DNA of 64,000 bases from Myxococcales bacterium (GCA_016717005.1 JADJUF010000037.1:992001-1056000); one strand, 5' to 3'. Positions 9,640 through 18,229 are shown, numbered from the stretch's first letter. Notes: generated by a model not told the origin, from the sequence alone. A program made the numbers and translations.

Positions 9640-10280
9640 CCCGGATGACTCCGGGCCGGTTCCGGACCTGGCTTCGGTTCCGGTTCCAGATCTGGCGGTT
9701 CGGACCTGGCTTCGGTTTCGGACCTGGCTTCGGTTCCGGTTCCAGATCTGGCGGTTCGGACCTGGCTTCGGTTTCGGACCTGGCTTCGGTTCCGGTTCCG
9801 GACCTGGCTTCGGTTCCGGTTCCGGCCCCGGCTTCGGTGGGTTCCGAACCGGCGGCGGCTCGGGCTCCGGCTCGGGCTCCGGCTCGGGCTCCGGCTCCGG
9901 TTCCGGCTCGGGCTCGGGCCCCGGTTCTGGCTCTGGCTCGGGCTCGGGCTCCGGTTCTGGTTCTGGTTCTGGCTCTGGCTCGGGCCCCGGTTCTGGTTCT
10001 GGCTCGGGCTCGGGCTGCGGTTCTGGTTCTGGCTCGGGCTCGCCCCGGTTCTGGTTCTGGCTCGGGCTCGGGCTCGGGTTCTGGCTCTGGCTCGGGCTCG
10101 GGCTCCGGTTCTGGTTCTGGCTCGGGCTCGGGCTCGGGCTCCGGTTCGGGCTCGGGCTCGGGCTCGGGCTCCGGGTTCGGGTTCTGGCTCCGGCTCCTGG
10201 CTCCGGGTTCTGGCTCCGGTTCCGGATCCGGCTCCGGTTCCGGATCCGGTTCCGGTTCGGGCTCCGGTTCGGGTCGCCGG
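9640..10280. repeat. hexanucleotide satellite (GGYTCN)n
   Basis: About 640 bp of degenerate tandem GG-C/T-TC-N hexamers (GGCTCG, GGTTCC, GGTTCT, GGCTCC). A longer 40-60 bp super-repeat occurs at the left end (blocks with GGACCTGGCTTCGG and CCAGATCTGGCGG). All frames stay open and would give Gly-Ser or Pro-Glu repeats, which is a by-product of the repeat and not evidence for a protein. It abuts the parS cluster. Confidence 0.9.
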
Positions 10281-10283
10281 CGG

Positions 10284-10299
10284 TGTTCCACGTGGAACA
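10284..10299. other. parS: parS-like site 1
   Basis: Perfect 16-bp palindrome TGTTCCACGTGGAACA, matching the widespread ParB-binding parS consensus. Confidence 0.9.
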
Positions 10300-10320
10300 T
10301 GAGGGCGTCGGGGTTGGCGA

Positions 10321-10336
10321 TGTTCCACGTGGAACA
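10321..10336. other. parS: parS-like site 2
   Basis: Perfect TGTTCCACGTGGAACA, 37 bp from site 1. The flank GGGTTGGCGA is shared by neighbouring units, so the cluster probably grew by tandem duplication. Confidence 0.9.
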
Positions 10337-10377
10337 TGGGGTGTCGGGGTTGGCGAATGCGGCGATGGGGTTGTCGA

Positions 10378-10393
10378 TGTTCCACGTGGAACA
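10378..10393. other. parS: parS-like site 3
   Basis: Perfect TGTTCCACGTGGAACA, 57 bp from site 2. Confidence 0.9.
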
Positions 10394-10414
10394 TCCGGCG
10401 GGCGGCGCTGGCGA

Positions 10415-10430
10415 TGTTGCACGTGGAACA
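10415..10430. other. parS: parS-like site 4 (one mismatch)
   Basis: TGTTGCACGTGGAACA, with one base in the left arm differing from the palindrome; 37 bp from site 3. Confidence 0.8.
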
Positions 10431-10448
10431 TTGGGACGAAGTGGTCGA

Positions 10449-10464
10449 TGTTCCACGTGGAACG
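10449..10464. other. parS: parS-like site 5 (terminal mismatch)
   Basis: TGTTCCACGTGGAACG, with the last base differing; 34 bp from site 4 and about 76 bp before the bioA start. Confidence 0.85.
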
Positions 10465-10523
10465 CCGGGGCCGGCGAGCGTGGCGGGGACGATGGGGCCG
10501 AAGGTGGCGCGCGGAGCCTCTCC

Positions 10524-10533
10524 TATATATAAG
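10524..10533 (+). promoter_or_regulatory. candidate -10 element directly before bioA
   Basis: TATATATAAG stands out in very GC-rich DNA. If it is the -10, transcription would start at about 10536-10540, on or next to the GTG start codon, implying a leaderless mRNA. I see no good -35 element. No Shine-Dalgarno sequence precedes the GTG. Confidence 0.45.
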
Positions 10534-10539
10534 GTGCGC

Positions 10540-11838
10540 GTGAGCTGGTCCGAGCGAGACAAGCAGGTCCTCTGGCACCCCTTCACGCAGGCGGCCGAGT
10601 GGTGCGCGGGTACGCCCCTGGTGATCGATCGAGCGGAAGGGAACTACCTGATCGACACGGATGGTCGGCGGTACCTCGACGGCGTGAGCTCCCTCTGGGT
10701 GACGACCCACGGCCACGGCGTACCGTCGATCGCGCGTGCGATCGCTGAGCAAGCAGCGCGGCTCGATCACTCCACGTTGCTCGGCCTGACCCACCCGCCG
10801 GCCATCCAGCTGGCCGAGCGGCTGGTGGCACTTGCTCCCGAGGGTCTGACCCGGGTCTTCTACTCCGACTCGGGCTCAACCGCGGTCGAGATCGCGCTCA
10901 AGCAAGCGTTCCAGTACTGGGCGTTGATGGGGCGGCCGAGCAAGCAGCGCTTCATCCACCTGGCCGAGTCCTATCACGGCGACACCCTCGGAGCGGTCGG
11001 GGTTGGAGGCATGGGCCTATTCCACCGGATCTTCGGGCCGCTGGTCGTCGCCGGGATCAAGGTGCCGACCCCCGCACTCGAGCCCGCCATCGCCCTGCCG
11101 GCGCTCCGCGAACTGCTAGACCGGCGGGCCGACGAGATCGCGGCGCTGGTGATCGAGCCCCTGATCCAGGGCGCGGCGGGCATGCTTGTCCACCCGCCCG
11201 GCTACCTGGCGGCGGTCGCGGACCTGTGCCACGCCCACGATGTCCTCCTGATCGTCGACGAGGTCGCGACCGGCTTCGGCCGCACCGGGACCGTGTTCGC
11301 CTGCGAGCAGGAGCGGGTTCGACCCGACCTGATGTGCGTCGCCAAGGGCCTGACCGGCGGGACCCTGCCGCTCGCCGCGACCCTGAGCACCGAGCGGATC
11401 TACCAGGCCTTCGTCGCCCCCCGGCAGGACTTGACGACCTTCTTCCACGGCCACACCTACACCGGCAATCCGATCGCGTGTGCGGCGGCCCTCGCGAACC
11501 TCGACCTGCTCGCGGATCCCACTGTCTTGGCCAGCGTCCAAACCGCGACCGCCCACATGGCCGCGCTCCTCGCGAACCTCGCCGAGATCCCCGTCGTGCA
11601 CCAGGTCCGCCAGGTGGGCCTGATGGCAGGCATCGAGCTCCGTCGGCCCAACGGGGAGCCCCTACCCTTCGAACAGTTCGTAGGTACGGCCGTGTGTGAC
11701 CGGGCCCGGGCCCACGGGGTGATCTTGCGCCCACTCTCGGACGTCATCGTCTGGATGCCACCGCTGAGCATCGGGACCGCCGATCTCGACCACATGGCTC
11801 GCGCGACCCGCGCGGCGATCATCGAGGTGCTTGGATGA
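10540..11838 (+). CDS. bioA: adenosylmethionine--8-amino-7-oxononanoate transaminase
   Basis: Class III PLP aminotransferase that makes 7,8-diaminopelargonate using SAM as amino donor. At 432 residues it is full length. It begins with WSERDKQVLWHPFTQ, the characteristic BioA N-terminus, then YLDGVSSLWVTTHGH, FYSDSGSTAVEIALKQA, FAEVATGFGR-type (here VDEVATGFGRTG) and the PLP lysine in VAKGLTGG (about residue 269). The start may be GTG at 10540 or at 10534. The stop overlaps the bioD ATG (ATGA). bioF lies 1.2 kb upstream across the satellite and parS cluster; bioB is not in the window. Confidence 0.94.
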   Translation: MSWSERDKQVLWHPFTQAAEWCAGTPLVIDRAEGNYLIDTDGRRYLDGVSSLWVTTHGHGVPSIARAIAEQAARLDHSTLLGLTHPPAIQLAERLVALAPEGLTRVFYSDSGSTAVEIALKQAFQYWALMGRPSKQRFIHLAESYHGDTLGAVGVGGMGLFHRIFGPLVVAGIKVPTPALEPAIALPALRELLDRRADEIAALVIEPLIQGAAGMLVHPPGYLAAVADLCHAHDVLLIVDEVATGFGRTGTVFACEQERVRPDLMCVAKGLTGGTLPLAATLSTERIYQAFVAPRQDLTTFFHGHTYTGNPIACAAALANLDLLADPTVLASVQTATAHMAALLANLAEIPVVHQVRQVGLMAGIELRRPNGEPLPFEQFVGTAVCDRARAHGVILRPLSDVIVWMPPLSIGTADLDHMARATRAAIIEVLG

Positions 11839-12491
11839 AGTACTTCGTGACCGGCACCGACACCGGCGTCGGCAAGACCCACGTGACCGCCGCGCTGGTC
11901 ACCGGCCTTCGAGCCGCTGGGCGGCGCGCCCGGGCGGTCAAGCCGATCGAGACCGGCTGGGACGCCGAAACCAGCGACGCCGCCCGGTTGGCACTCGCGT
12001 CCGATGTCCCGATCGAACTCACCATCTGGCGCGCACTTCAGGCGCCGCGGTCCCCCAAGGCCGCGGCCGCGCTCGAGGGACGACCGATCGACGCTCCGGC
12101 ACTGGTCCACTGGTGTGCCACCCAGGCTGGGGATCCGCTGTTCATCGAGGGAGCCGGGGGCTGGATGGTCCCGATCTCCGAGGCCGTGAGCATGCGCGAT
12201 GTTGCCGTCGAGGCCGCCGATGCGGTCATCGTCGTCGGGCGCGCTGGCCTCGGGACCGTGAACCACTCGCTCCTGACGATCGCCGCGGTGCAGCAGCGTA
12301 TGGCGATGATGGGGCTCATCCTCTCGCGCCACCCCGACGAGTCGCTGGAGTTCGCACGCGAGAACGCGGACGAGATCGCGGTCCAGACCGGCGCCCGCGT
12401 CGGCATCTTCCCCGACGATCTCGGCGCGATCTTCGACTGGTTCACGGGCGCATTTGACGACCACCCAACCCATCGGATCTCGCTCCGCTGA
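11835..12491 (+). CDS. bioD: dethiobiotin synthetase
   Basis: ATP-dependent closure of the ureido ring of dethiobiotin. The 218-residue protein starts MKYFVTGTDTGVGKTHV, with the P-loop GTDTGVGKT at residues 7-15. It continues with AVKPIETGWD and FIEGAGGWMVPI, both family signatures. It overlaps bioA by 4 bp and should be co-translated with it. The gene ends in a convergent arrangement with rsmG, and the space between is filled by copies of the rsmG 3' end. Confidence 0.95.
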   Translation: MKYFVTGTDTGVGKTHVTAALVTGLRAAGRRARAVKPIETGWDAETSDAARLALASDVPIELTIWRALQAPRSPKAAAALEGRPIDAPALVHWCATQAGDPLFIEGAGGWMVPISEAVSMRDVAVEAADAVIVVGRAGLGTVNHSLLTIAAVQQRMAMMGLILSRHPDESLEFARENADEIAVQTGARVGIFPDDLGAIFDWFTGAFDDHPTHRISLR

Positions 12492-12630
12492 TCAACTGGC
12501 TGGCGAACGTCGGAGGCGTTCCAGCTGTTCATGAACCTCCCCACCGACGACAATTACATCGCCCCATCCTCGGAGGTGTGACTCGCCGGCCCCGCGCAGC
12601 CTGCACGAGGGGCGAGGCTGGTGGATGAGC

Positions 12631-13163
12631 CGGTGATCCCTCTGCTGAACTGGTCAGCCGACGCGGCGGACGATCACGGCTCGCTGCCAGTCGGCCAGCT
12701 CGCAGGCGTGGCGGCTGTCCGTCGGGCCCACCCTCCATCCCGAGGACAATCCCGCCCTGGCGGACGAGCGTCGCGCCGAGGCGCAGTGCGGGGGCGGGCC
12801 CCCCGGGGGGCGCGGGGGGGGGGCCGTCGCGCCGAGAGTCCGCCACTCGGAGATCTCGAAGGCTGGGTGATGCGCCGGGTGATCCCTCTGCTGAACTGGT
12901 CAGCCGACGCGGCGGACGATCACGGCTCGCTGCCGGTCGGCCAGCTCGTAGGCGTGGCGGCTGTTGGTCGGGCCCACCCTCCATCCCGAGGACAATCCCG
13001 CCCTGGCGAACGATCGTCGCGCCGACTGTCAGCCACTCGGAGATCTCGAAGGCTGGGTGATGCGCCGGGGTGATCCCTCTGCTGACCTGGTCAGCCGCCG
13101 CGGCGCCGCCTGATCGAGGCAGCGGCGGGTTGAGTTGGAGAGGTGATCCCTCTGCTGAACTGG
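12631..13163 (-). repeat. tandem degenerate copies of the rsmG 3' end
   Basis: The last 60 or so codons of rsmG plus about 20 bp past its stop recur beside the gene. Copies start at 12631, 12878 and (short) 13069; the genuine end starts at 13142. All begin GGTGATCCCTCTGCTGA on the plus strand. The two long copies share a 17-bp deletion (AGATCGACCCGCTCACG) and other changes relative to the gene, so they descend from a common decayed copy. The first copy is interrupted by a G/C homopolymer-rich block at 12788-12826. Confidence 0.85.
12788..12826 (+). repeat. G-run block (possible G-quadruplex)
   Basis: Four runs of 3-11 consecutive G within 35 bp, the longest an 11-G run at about 12814-12824, inside the first rsmG-tail copy. 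It can plausibly form a quadruplex and is also a place where assembly errors are likely. Confidence 0.5.
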
Positions 13164-13748
13164 TCAGCCGACGCGGCGGACGATCACGGCTCGCTGCCGG
13201 TCGGCCAGCTCGTAGGCGTGGCGGCTGTCGGTCGGGCCCAGATCGACCCGCTCACGACCCTCCATCCCGAGGACGATTCCGCCCTGGCGGACGAGCGTCG
13301 CGCCGAGTGTCAGCCACTCGGAGATCTCGAACGTTGCGCGTGAGGTGGCCGCGTCGAAGTCGTGGTCGATCGCAGGATCAACGCGCCGCGTCATCACCTC
13401 CAGTCGAGACAGCTCCAGCTCGCGCGCGACCGATGACAAGAACGCGGTCTTCTTGTGGAGTGGCTCGACGCACCGGATCGAGGCGCGGTCCAGGACGATC
13501 GCAATCACCAGACCCGGGAACCCGCCGCCGCTGCCGACGTCGACGATTGAATCACATTCACGAACGTGCGGGATCACGGCGAGCGAGTCGATCACGTGCT
13601 GGGTGATCTCGGCCGGGGTCCGCGCCGCCGACAGGTTGATGCGTCTGTTCCAGCGCTCGAACAGCTCGACGAAGCGCACCAGCCGCGGCGCCGCCGCCGC
13701 GACGTCGAGCGCACTGGCCGCCCGCGCGACGTCGTCATGCCAGGTCAT
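13164..13748 (-). CDS. rsmG: 16S rRNA (guanine-N7) methyltransferase RsmG
   Basis: Methylates G527 (E. coli numbering) of 16S rRNA. The 194-residue protein has RWNRRINLSAARTPAEI near the N-terminus, the SAM-binding loop IVDVGSGGGFPGLVIAI at about 67-83, and the CVEPLHKKTAFL block, all typical of GidB/RsmG. The start (ATG 13748) lies 14 bp inside the end of larA, so translation is probably coupled. Its 3' end is the source of the repeats that fill the space to bioD. rsmG is commonly close to parAB and the origin; parAB are not in this window, although parS sites are 3 kb away. Confidence 0.93.
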   Translation of the reverse strand: MTWHDDVARAASALDVAAAAPRLVRFVELFERWNRRINLSAARTPAEITQHVIDSLAVIPHVRECDSIVDVGSGGGFPGLVIAIVLDRASIRCVEPLHKKTAFLSSVARELELSRLEVMTRRVDPAIDHDFDAATSRATFEISEWLTLGATLVRQGGIVLGMEGRERVDLGPTDSRHAYELADRQRAVIVRRVG

Positions 13749-14883
13749 CGGCGATCACTTTGCTCGCGAGCGGCACGACGAGCAACTCCTCGACACCCTC
13801 GACCGCGGTCGCCAGGTCCGGGGCCCAGCGCGCGTAGCTCGGGCCGACCGTCGCAGCGTCGAGGCTCGACACCAGCACCACCTCGTGCTCCGGCGGGAGG
13901 CGCGGCCGCAGGCCGAGCTCGTAGATGCCGCGGTTGACCACATCGACGGGACCGATGCCGTCCTCGCACGGCGCCACGATGACCACGCGGCCGCCCGGCC
14001 GGACCCAGCGCGCGACCGCGGCGACGCACTTGCTGGCCTGATACAGCGAGCGCGTGACCGGCGCGCGATCGGCCACCACCACGCACGCGGCCGGCGCGGC
14101 GCGCGCGGTCAGCCACGGCCGCGCCAGCGCGGCGCCGACCCGGAACGCCGCGTCCAGATCCCCGGCGACCACGGCCTGCACCTGATCGTGGCGATCGGCG
14201 ACGCCGTCGAGCAGGAACGCGCGCGGCACGGCGAGCCGGGCCGCCTCCTCGAGATCGAGCCGACACGGGTTGTCGTCGACGGCGCCGGCCCGCGCCCGCG
14301 CGTCGGCCTTCCACAGATGGTTGGTGCGCGCGGCCCGGCTCGAGGCCAGGCCCGGGAAGATCGCCTTGGCGCCGGCGCCAAAGCCAGCGAAGTAGTGCGC
14401 GCGGATCACGCCGGTCGCGATCACCAGGTCGGCCTCGACGCAGGCGCGATGGACCTCCACCGGCGTGCCGCGCGCGGTCGCGCCGACGACGACCAGGTCG
14501 GTGTCATCGTGGCCGTCGTGGTCGAGGACGTCGACGTCGCGCAGGTGCGCGAGCCCGAGCGCCGCGAGGCCGCCGCTGCGCCCGTGCGTGCCGGTCGCGA
14601 CCGCGATGGTCAGCCGCACCTCGGGCAGGCGCGCGCGGAGGGCGTCGACGAACGCGGCGCGCGGCTCGGCCCGGGTGGCGTCGCTGACGATGACGAGCAC
14701 CCGATCGCCGCGGCGGGCCCGGGCCTCGAGCGTCGGGCCGCCGATCGGGGCGGCCAGCGCGGTCGCGCACAGGTCGTCGATCGGCGGTGGCGGCGTCGCC
14801 GGAGGCACCGCTAGCGTGGTGATCACCGCGCTGGTGTCAGCGGTCAGCTCGCCGCGTCCGAACGGGACCACGACCCGCGCCAT
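13735..14883 (-). CDS. larA: LarA-type nickel-dependent racemase family protein
   Basis: 382 residues resembling lactate racemase LarA, which uses a nickel-pincer nucleotide cofactor. Recognisable blocks are VLVIVSDATRAEP, TIAVATGTHG, ADLVIATGVIRAHYFAGFGAGAKAI (quoted in parts: VIRAHYFAGFGAGAK then AIFPGLASSRAARTNH) and a C-terminal VVIVAPCEDGIGPV. The ATG at 14883 is the only start that keeps the N-terminal strand VVVPFGRGE. LarB, LarC and LarE, needed to make the cofactor, are not nearby. The substrate is uncertain: lactate is the family archetype, but many homologues act on other hydroxyacids. Confidence 0.8.
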   Translation of the reverse strand: MARVVVPFGRGELTADTSAVITTLAVPPATPPPPIDDLCATALAAPIGGPTLEARARRGDRVLVIVSDATRAEPRAAFVDALRARLPEVRLTIAVATGTHGRSGGLAALGLAHLRDVDVLDHDGHDDTDLVVVGATARGTPVEVHRACVEADLVIATGVIRAHYFAGFGAGAKAIFPGLASSRAARTNHLWKADARARAGAVDDNPCRLDLEEAARLAVPRAFLLDGVADRHDQVQAVVAGDLDAAFRVGAALARPWLTARAAPAACVVVADRAPVTRSLYQASKCVAAVARWVRPGGRVVIVAPCEDGIGPVDVVNRGIYELGLRPRLPPEHEVVLVSSLDAATVGPSYARWAPDLATAVEGVEELLVVPLASKVIADDLA

Positions 14884-14947
14884 GGCCAGACGGTACCAGG
14901 TCGGTAGCGACGCGTCGTCGGGTCGGTTACCATGCCGCCGGTCGATC

Positions 14948-17900
14948 GTGTCGAAGCAGACCCTTCTCCTCGTCGACGGTGATCCGCGCAGCCTGCGCGT
15001 GCTCGAGGTGTCGCTCAAGAAGGCGGGCTTCGTCGTCACGACCGCGGTCAACGGCAAGGACGCGCTCGAGAAGGTCGAGCTGTCGCCGCCCGACCTGGTC
15101 ATCTCGGAGACCCTGCTCGACGAGATCGACGGCTACGCGTTCTGCCAGCGGCTCAAGGCCAATCCGGAGTGGGCCGACATCCCGTTCGTGTTCCTGACGG
15201 CCCAGACCGAGATCGAGTCGAAGATCAAAGGGCTCGAGCTCGGGGTCGACGACTACCTGACCAAGCCGATCTACATCAAGGAGATCGTCGCGCGCGCGCG
15301 CATCCTGATCCAGAAGCGCCAGCGCACGCGCATCGAGGAGCGCCGCGACGGCCGCACCAGGTTCTCGGGCCGCATCATCGACATGCCGGTCGTCGACCTG
15401 ATCCAGACGATCGAGATCAGCCGCAAGGCTGGGCTCATCTACTTCACCGGCGAGGTCGGCAAGCAGGCGGCGATCTACTTCCGCGACGGCAAGGTCATCG
15501 ACGCCGAGGCCGGGCCCCTGCAAGGCGAGGACGCGGTCTACCGGCTCCTGACGTGGAACGAGGGCGAGTTCGAGGTCGTGTTTCGCACCGTCCGGCGGCG
15601 CGACGTCATCACCGTGTCGTCGCAGGCGCTGCTGATGGAGGGCATGCGGCGCCTCGACGAGTGGGGGCGCCTCAGCGAGCAGCTCCCGGGCCTCGACATC
15701 CGGTTCGAGGTCGACGCGCGCGAGCTGACCAATCGGCTCGGCGATATCCCCGACGAGCACAACGCGATCCTGCGCCTGTTCGACGGCCGGCGGACGGTGA
15801 TGGAGGTGATCGACTCGAGCGACTACGGCGATCTCGAGTGCCTCGAGGTCATCGCCAAGCTGTTCTTCGAGGGCCTGCTGGTCGAGCTCGGGCCGGGCAA
15901 GGAGCGGCGCGCCACCGGCGAGTGGACGGTGCCATCGTCGGTGCTCGACGAGACGCCCGGCCCCGACCGCGACCTGATCATCGCCAACGATCCGGTGACC
16001 GAGCTGGGCAGCCACGGCGAGCTACCGGGCGCGGCTGCTCCGGGGGCGCGCGCGCCGACGTCACCGCCCGCGCCGGTGGCGTCACCCGCGCCGGCCCCGA
16101 TGTCACCAGGCGCGCGCGGTTCGGCGCCAGCGTCGCCGGCCCGGCCCGGATCGGCGCCCGCACGGACCGCGACGTCACCGGCGACGCTCGGGTCGACGCC
16201 GGCGCGGGCGTTGACGTCCCCGGCGTCGCCAGCACCCGTGTCCGCCGCGCCCGCGGGTCCGCCGGACGACGACGAGGCGTCGTTCGCCGATGTCACGCTC
16301 ACGCCGCCGCCGGTCGACGTCGAGCTGGCGGCGCCCACCGGCGCGTCCGCGGCGACGGCGTCGCTGGCCGCGCAGCTGGCGACCGTCGCGGAGGCGCCGT
16401 CGCTGGCCGCTGGCCGCGGAGGTGGCGCCGTCGCCGTCGCTGGCCGCGCCGGTGGCGCCGGTCGCGGAGGTGGCGCCGTCGCCGGCGCTGGCCGCGCAGC
16501 TGGCGACCGTCGCGGAGGTGCCGTCGCTGGCCGCACCGGTGGCGCCGGTCGCGGAGGTGGCGCCGTCGCCGGCGCTGGCCGCGCCGGTGGCGCCGGTCGC
16601 GGAGGTGTCGCCGTCGCCGGCGCTGGCCGCGCCGGTGGCGCCGGTCGCGGAGGTGGCGTCGCTGGCCGCGCACGTGGCGCCGGTCGCGGAGAGCCCGGAG
16701 GTGCCGTCGCTGGCCGCGCCGGTGGCGCCGGTCGCGGAGGTGCCGACGCTGGCCGCGCAGCTGGCGACGGTCGAGGAGAACCCGGCGGTGCCGGCCACGC
16801 CGCCGCGCCGCAAGAGCCTGATCGAGAAGGCTATCGACGAGTCGGACCTGGTCGGGATGGGGATCGGCGACGTCGACGAGATCCTCGGCCTCAAGACCCC
16901 TTCGAGCCCCGCCCTCGCGGTGCCCCTGGCCCCGCCGACGATCGACTCTGGACCGATCCCGGTGGCGATCTACGCCGACGATCCGACGCCGCTGCCGCCG
17001 CCGATGGTGATCGACGCCGACGACGATCTGCCTCGCAGGACCACGTCGCAAGGCGCCGACGTCGCCCAGGTCGCCGGCGAGGTCGAGGCGCCGCCGGCGA
17101 CGGTCGACGCCGATCCGGCGCGCGAGCTCGTCACGATCCGCCCGAAGCGCCAGACCCGGGAGCAGCCCGCGATCACCGGGTCGCCCGACGGCGGGTCGCC
17201 CGCCGCTGGGCCGCCCGCGATCACCGGGTCGCCCGACGGCGGGCCGCCCGCCGCTGGGCCGCCCGCGGTCACCGGGGCGCCCGCGGTCACCGGGGCGCCC
17301 GCCGCTGGGCCGCCCGACGCCGGGGCGTCCGACGCCGGGCCGCCCGCGGCCGCGCGGCCGCGCGGCGACGACGATCCGGTCCCACGCGCCGCGGCCGCCT
17401 CGATCCCGCCCAACCAGCGCGGGCCCCGATGGCCTGCGATCGTCACGGGCCTCGGCGCGCTGGCGATCCTGGCCTTCGTGGTCACGACAGCGGGTCGCGG
17501 CGGCGCGCGGTCGAAGGCGATCGACGCCGGTCCGGTCGCCCGCACGTCGGACGCGCGGGTGAGCGCGCCGGAGATCGTCGACGCGGCGCCGCCGGTGCCG
17601 ACCGACGCGGCCCCACCCGCGGACGCGCGGGCGATCGACGCGGCCCCACCCGCGGACGCGCCGGTCGCCGAGGGGCCCGGCCCGGACGCCGGCATCGACC
17701 ACAAGGCCGCGCTCGCCGGGGCTCGCGCCGCGCTCGACGACGGCGACTACGCGCGCGCGCTCGAGCTGGCCGACACGTCGCTCGCCGGTCGGCGCACGTC
17801 GCGCGCGTACATCGTGCGGGCCGACGCGTTGCGCCGCCTCGGCCGCATCGATCTGGCCGTGCAGGCGATCGACGCGGCGATCAAGGCCAACAACTCCTAC

Positions 17901-18044
17901 GCCCCGGCGTGGGAGCTCAAGGGCAAGATCTTGTGGAGCGCGCGGCGCTACGCGGAGGCCCGGCCAGTGTTCGAGCGGTTCCTCGAGCTGCAGCCGACCG
18001 GCGAGGCCGCCGACACCGCGCGTGCGCTGCTGGGGACCAAGTGA
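14948..18044 (+). pseudogene. pseudo-receiver / PATAN (DUF4388) / TM / TPR protein, one frameshift
   Basis: One gene read in two frames. Part 1 (GTG 14948 to about 16410) has a receiver domain (LLLVDGDPRSLRVLE, VFLTAQTEI, YLTKPIYIKEI), a PATAN/DUF4388 domain (FSGRIIDMPVVDLIQTIE, AIYFRDGKVIDAEAG) and further helical modules, then Ala/Pro-rich sequence. A directly repeated CTGGCCG (about 16402-16415) shifts the frame. Removing one copy restores continuity into LAAEVAPSPSLAAPVAPVAEV repeats, a TM helix (PAIVTGLGALAILAFVVTTA) and C-terminal TPRs. In the receiver the phospho-acceptor position is Glu (VISETLLDEIDG) and the acidic pair is DG, so phosphorylation is unlikely. It may be a phase-variable or broken gene, or an assembly error. 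It ends TGATG into the repeat array before tsaD. Confidence 0.75.
16415..16790 (+). repeat. in-gene repeats coding for Ala/Pro/Val linker
   Basis: Imperfect 30-45 bp tandem repeats containing GCGCCGGTCGCGGAGGTG encode LAAPVAPVAEV-type units between the PATAN part and the TM helix. The frameshifting 7-bp duplication sits at their left edge, as expected from slippage. Confidence 0.8.
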
Positions 18045-18229
18045 TGCGGGCGCTCGGGCTCGAGCCCTCGTGCGACGAGGCCGCGGCGGTCGTGGCCGCC
18101 GGTCCGCGCGCGCTGTCGGACGTGGGCGCGTCGCCGCACGACGGCCACGGGCCCGATGGCAACGTCGATACTCGCGCGGCGGCCGACCGTGTCGCCGCTC
18201 CGGTGCGCGCGCTGCTGGGGACCAAGTGA
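18044..18229 (+). CDS. mini-ORF 1: truncated TsaD-like N-terminus (61 aa)
   Basis: Reads MRALGLEPSCDEAAAVVAAG then GPRALSD-like sequence and ends RALLGTK, stop. Its start overlaps the stop of the PATAN/TPR gene (TGATG) and its own stop overlaps the next mini-ORF in the same way. It resembles TsaD residues 1 to about 45 (genuine: MLVLGLESSCDETAAAVVAD) but lacks the rest of the enzyme, so it cannot act as TsaD. It may serve only to carry ribosomes along; I cannot show that it is expressed. Confidence 0.5.
   Translation: MRALGLEPSCDEAAAVVAAGPRALSDVGASPHDGHGPDGNVDTRAAADRVAAPVRALLGTK

Noticed and set aside
9079..10794. Long open frames on both strands across the hexamer satellite (Gly-Ser, Pro-Glu and Arg-Asn repeats)
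   Set aside because: A six-base repeat without stops keeps all frames open; there is no start signal, conserved domain or codon pattern, and the frames run through parS and into bioF and bioA.
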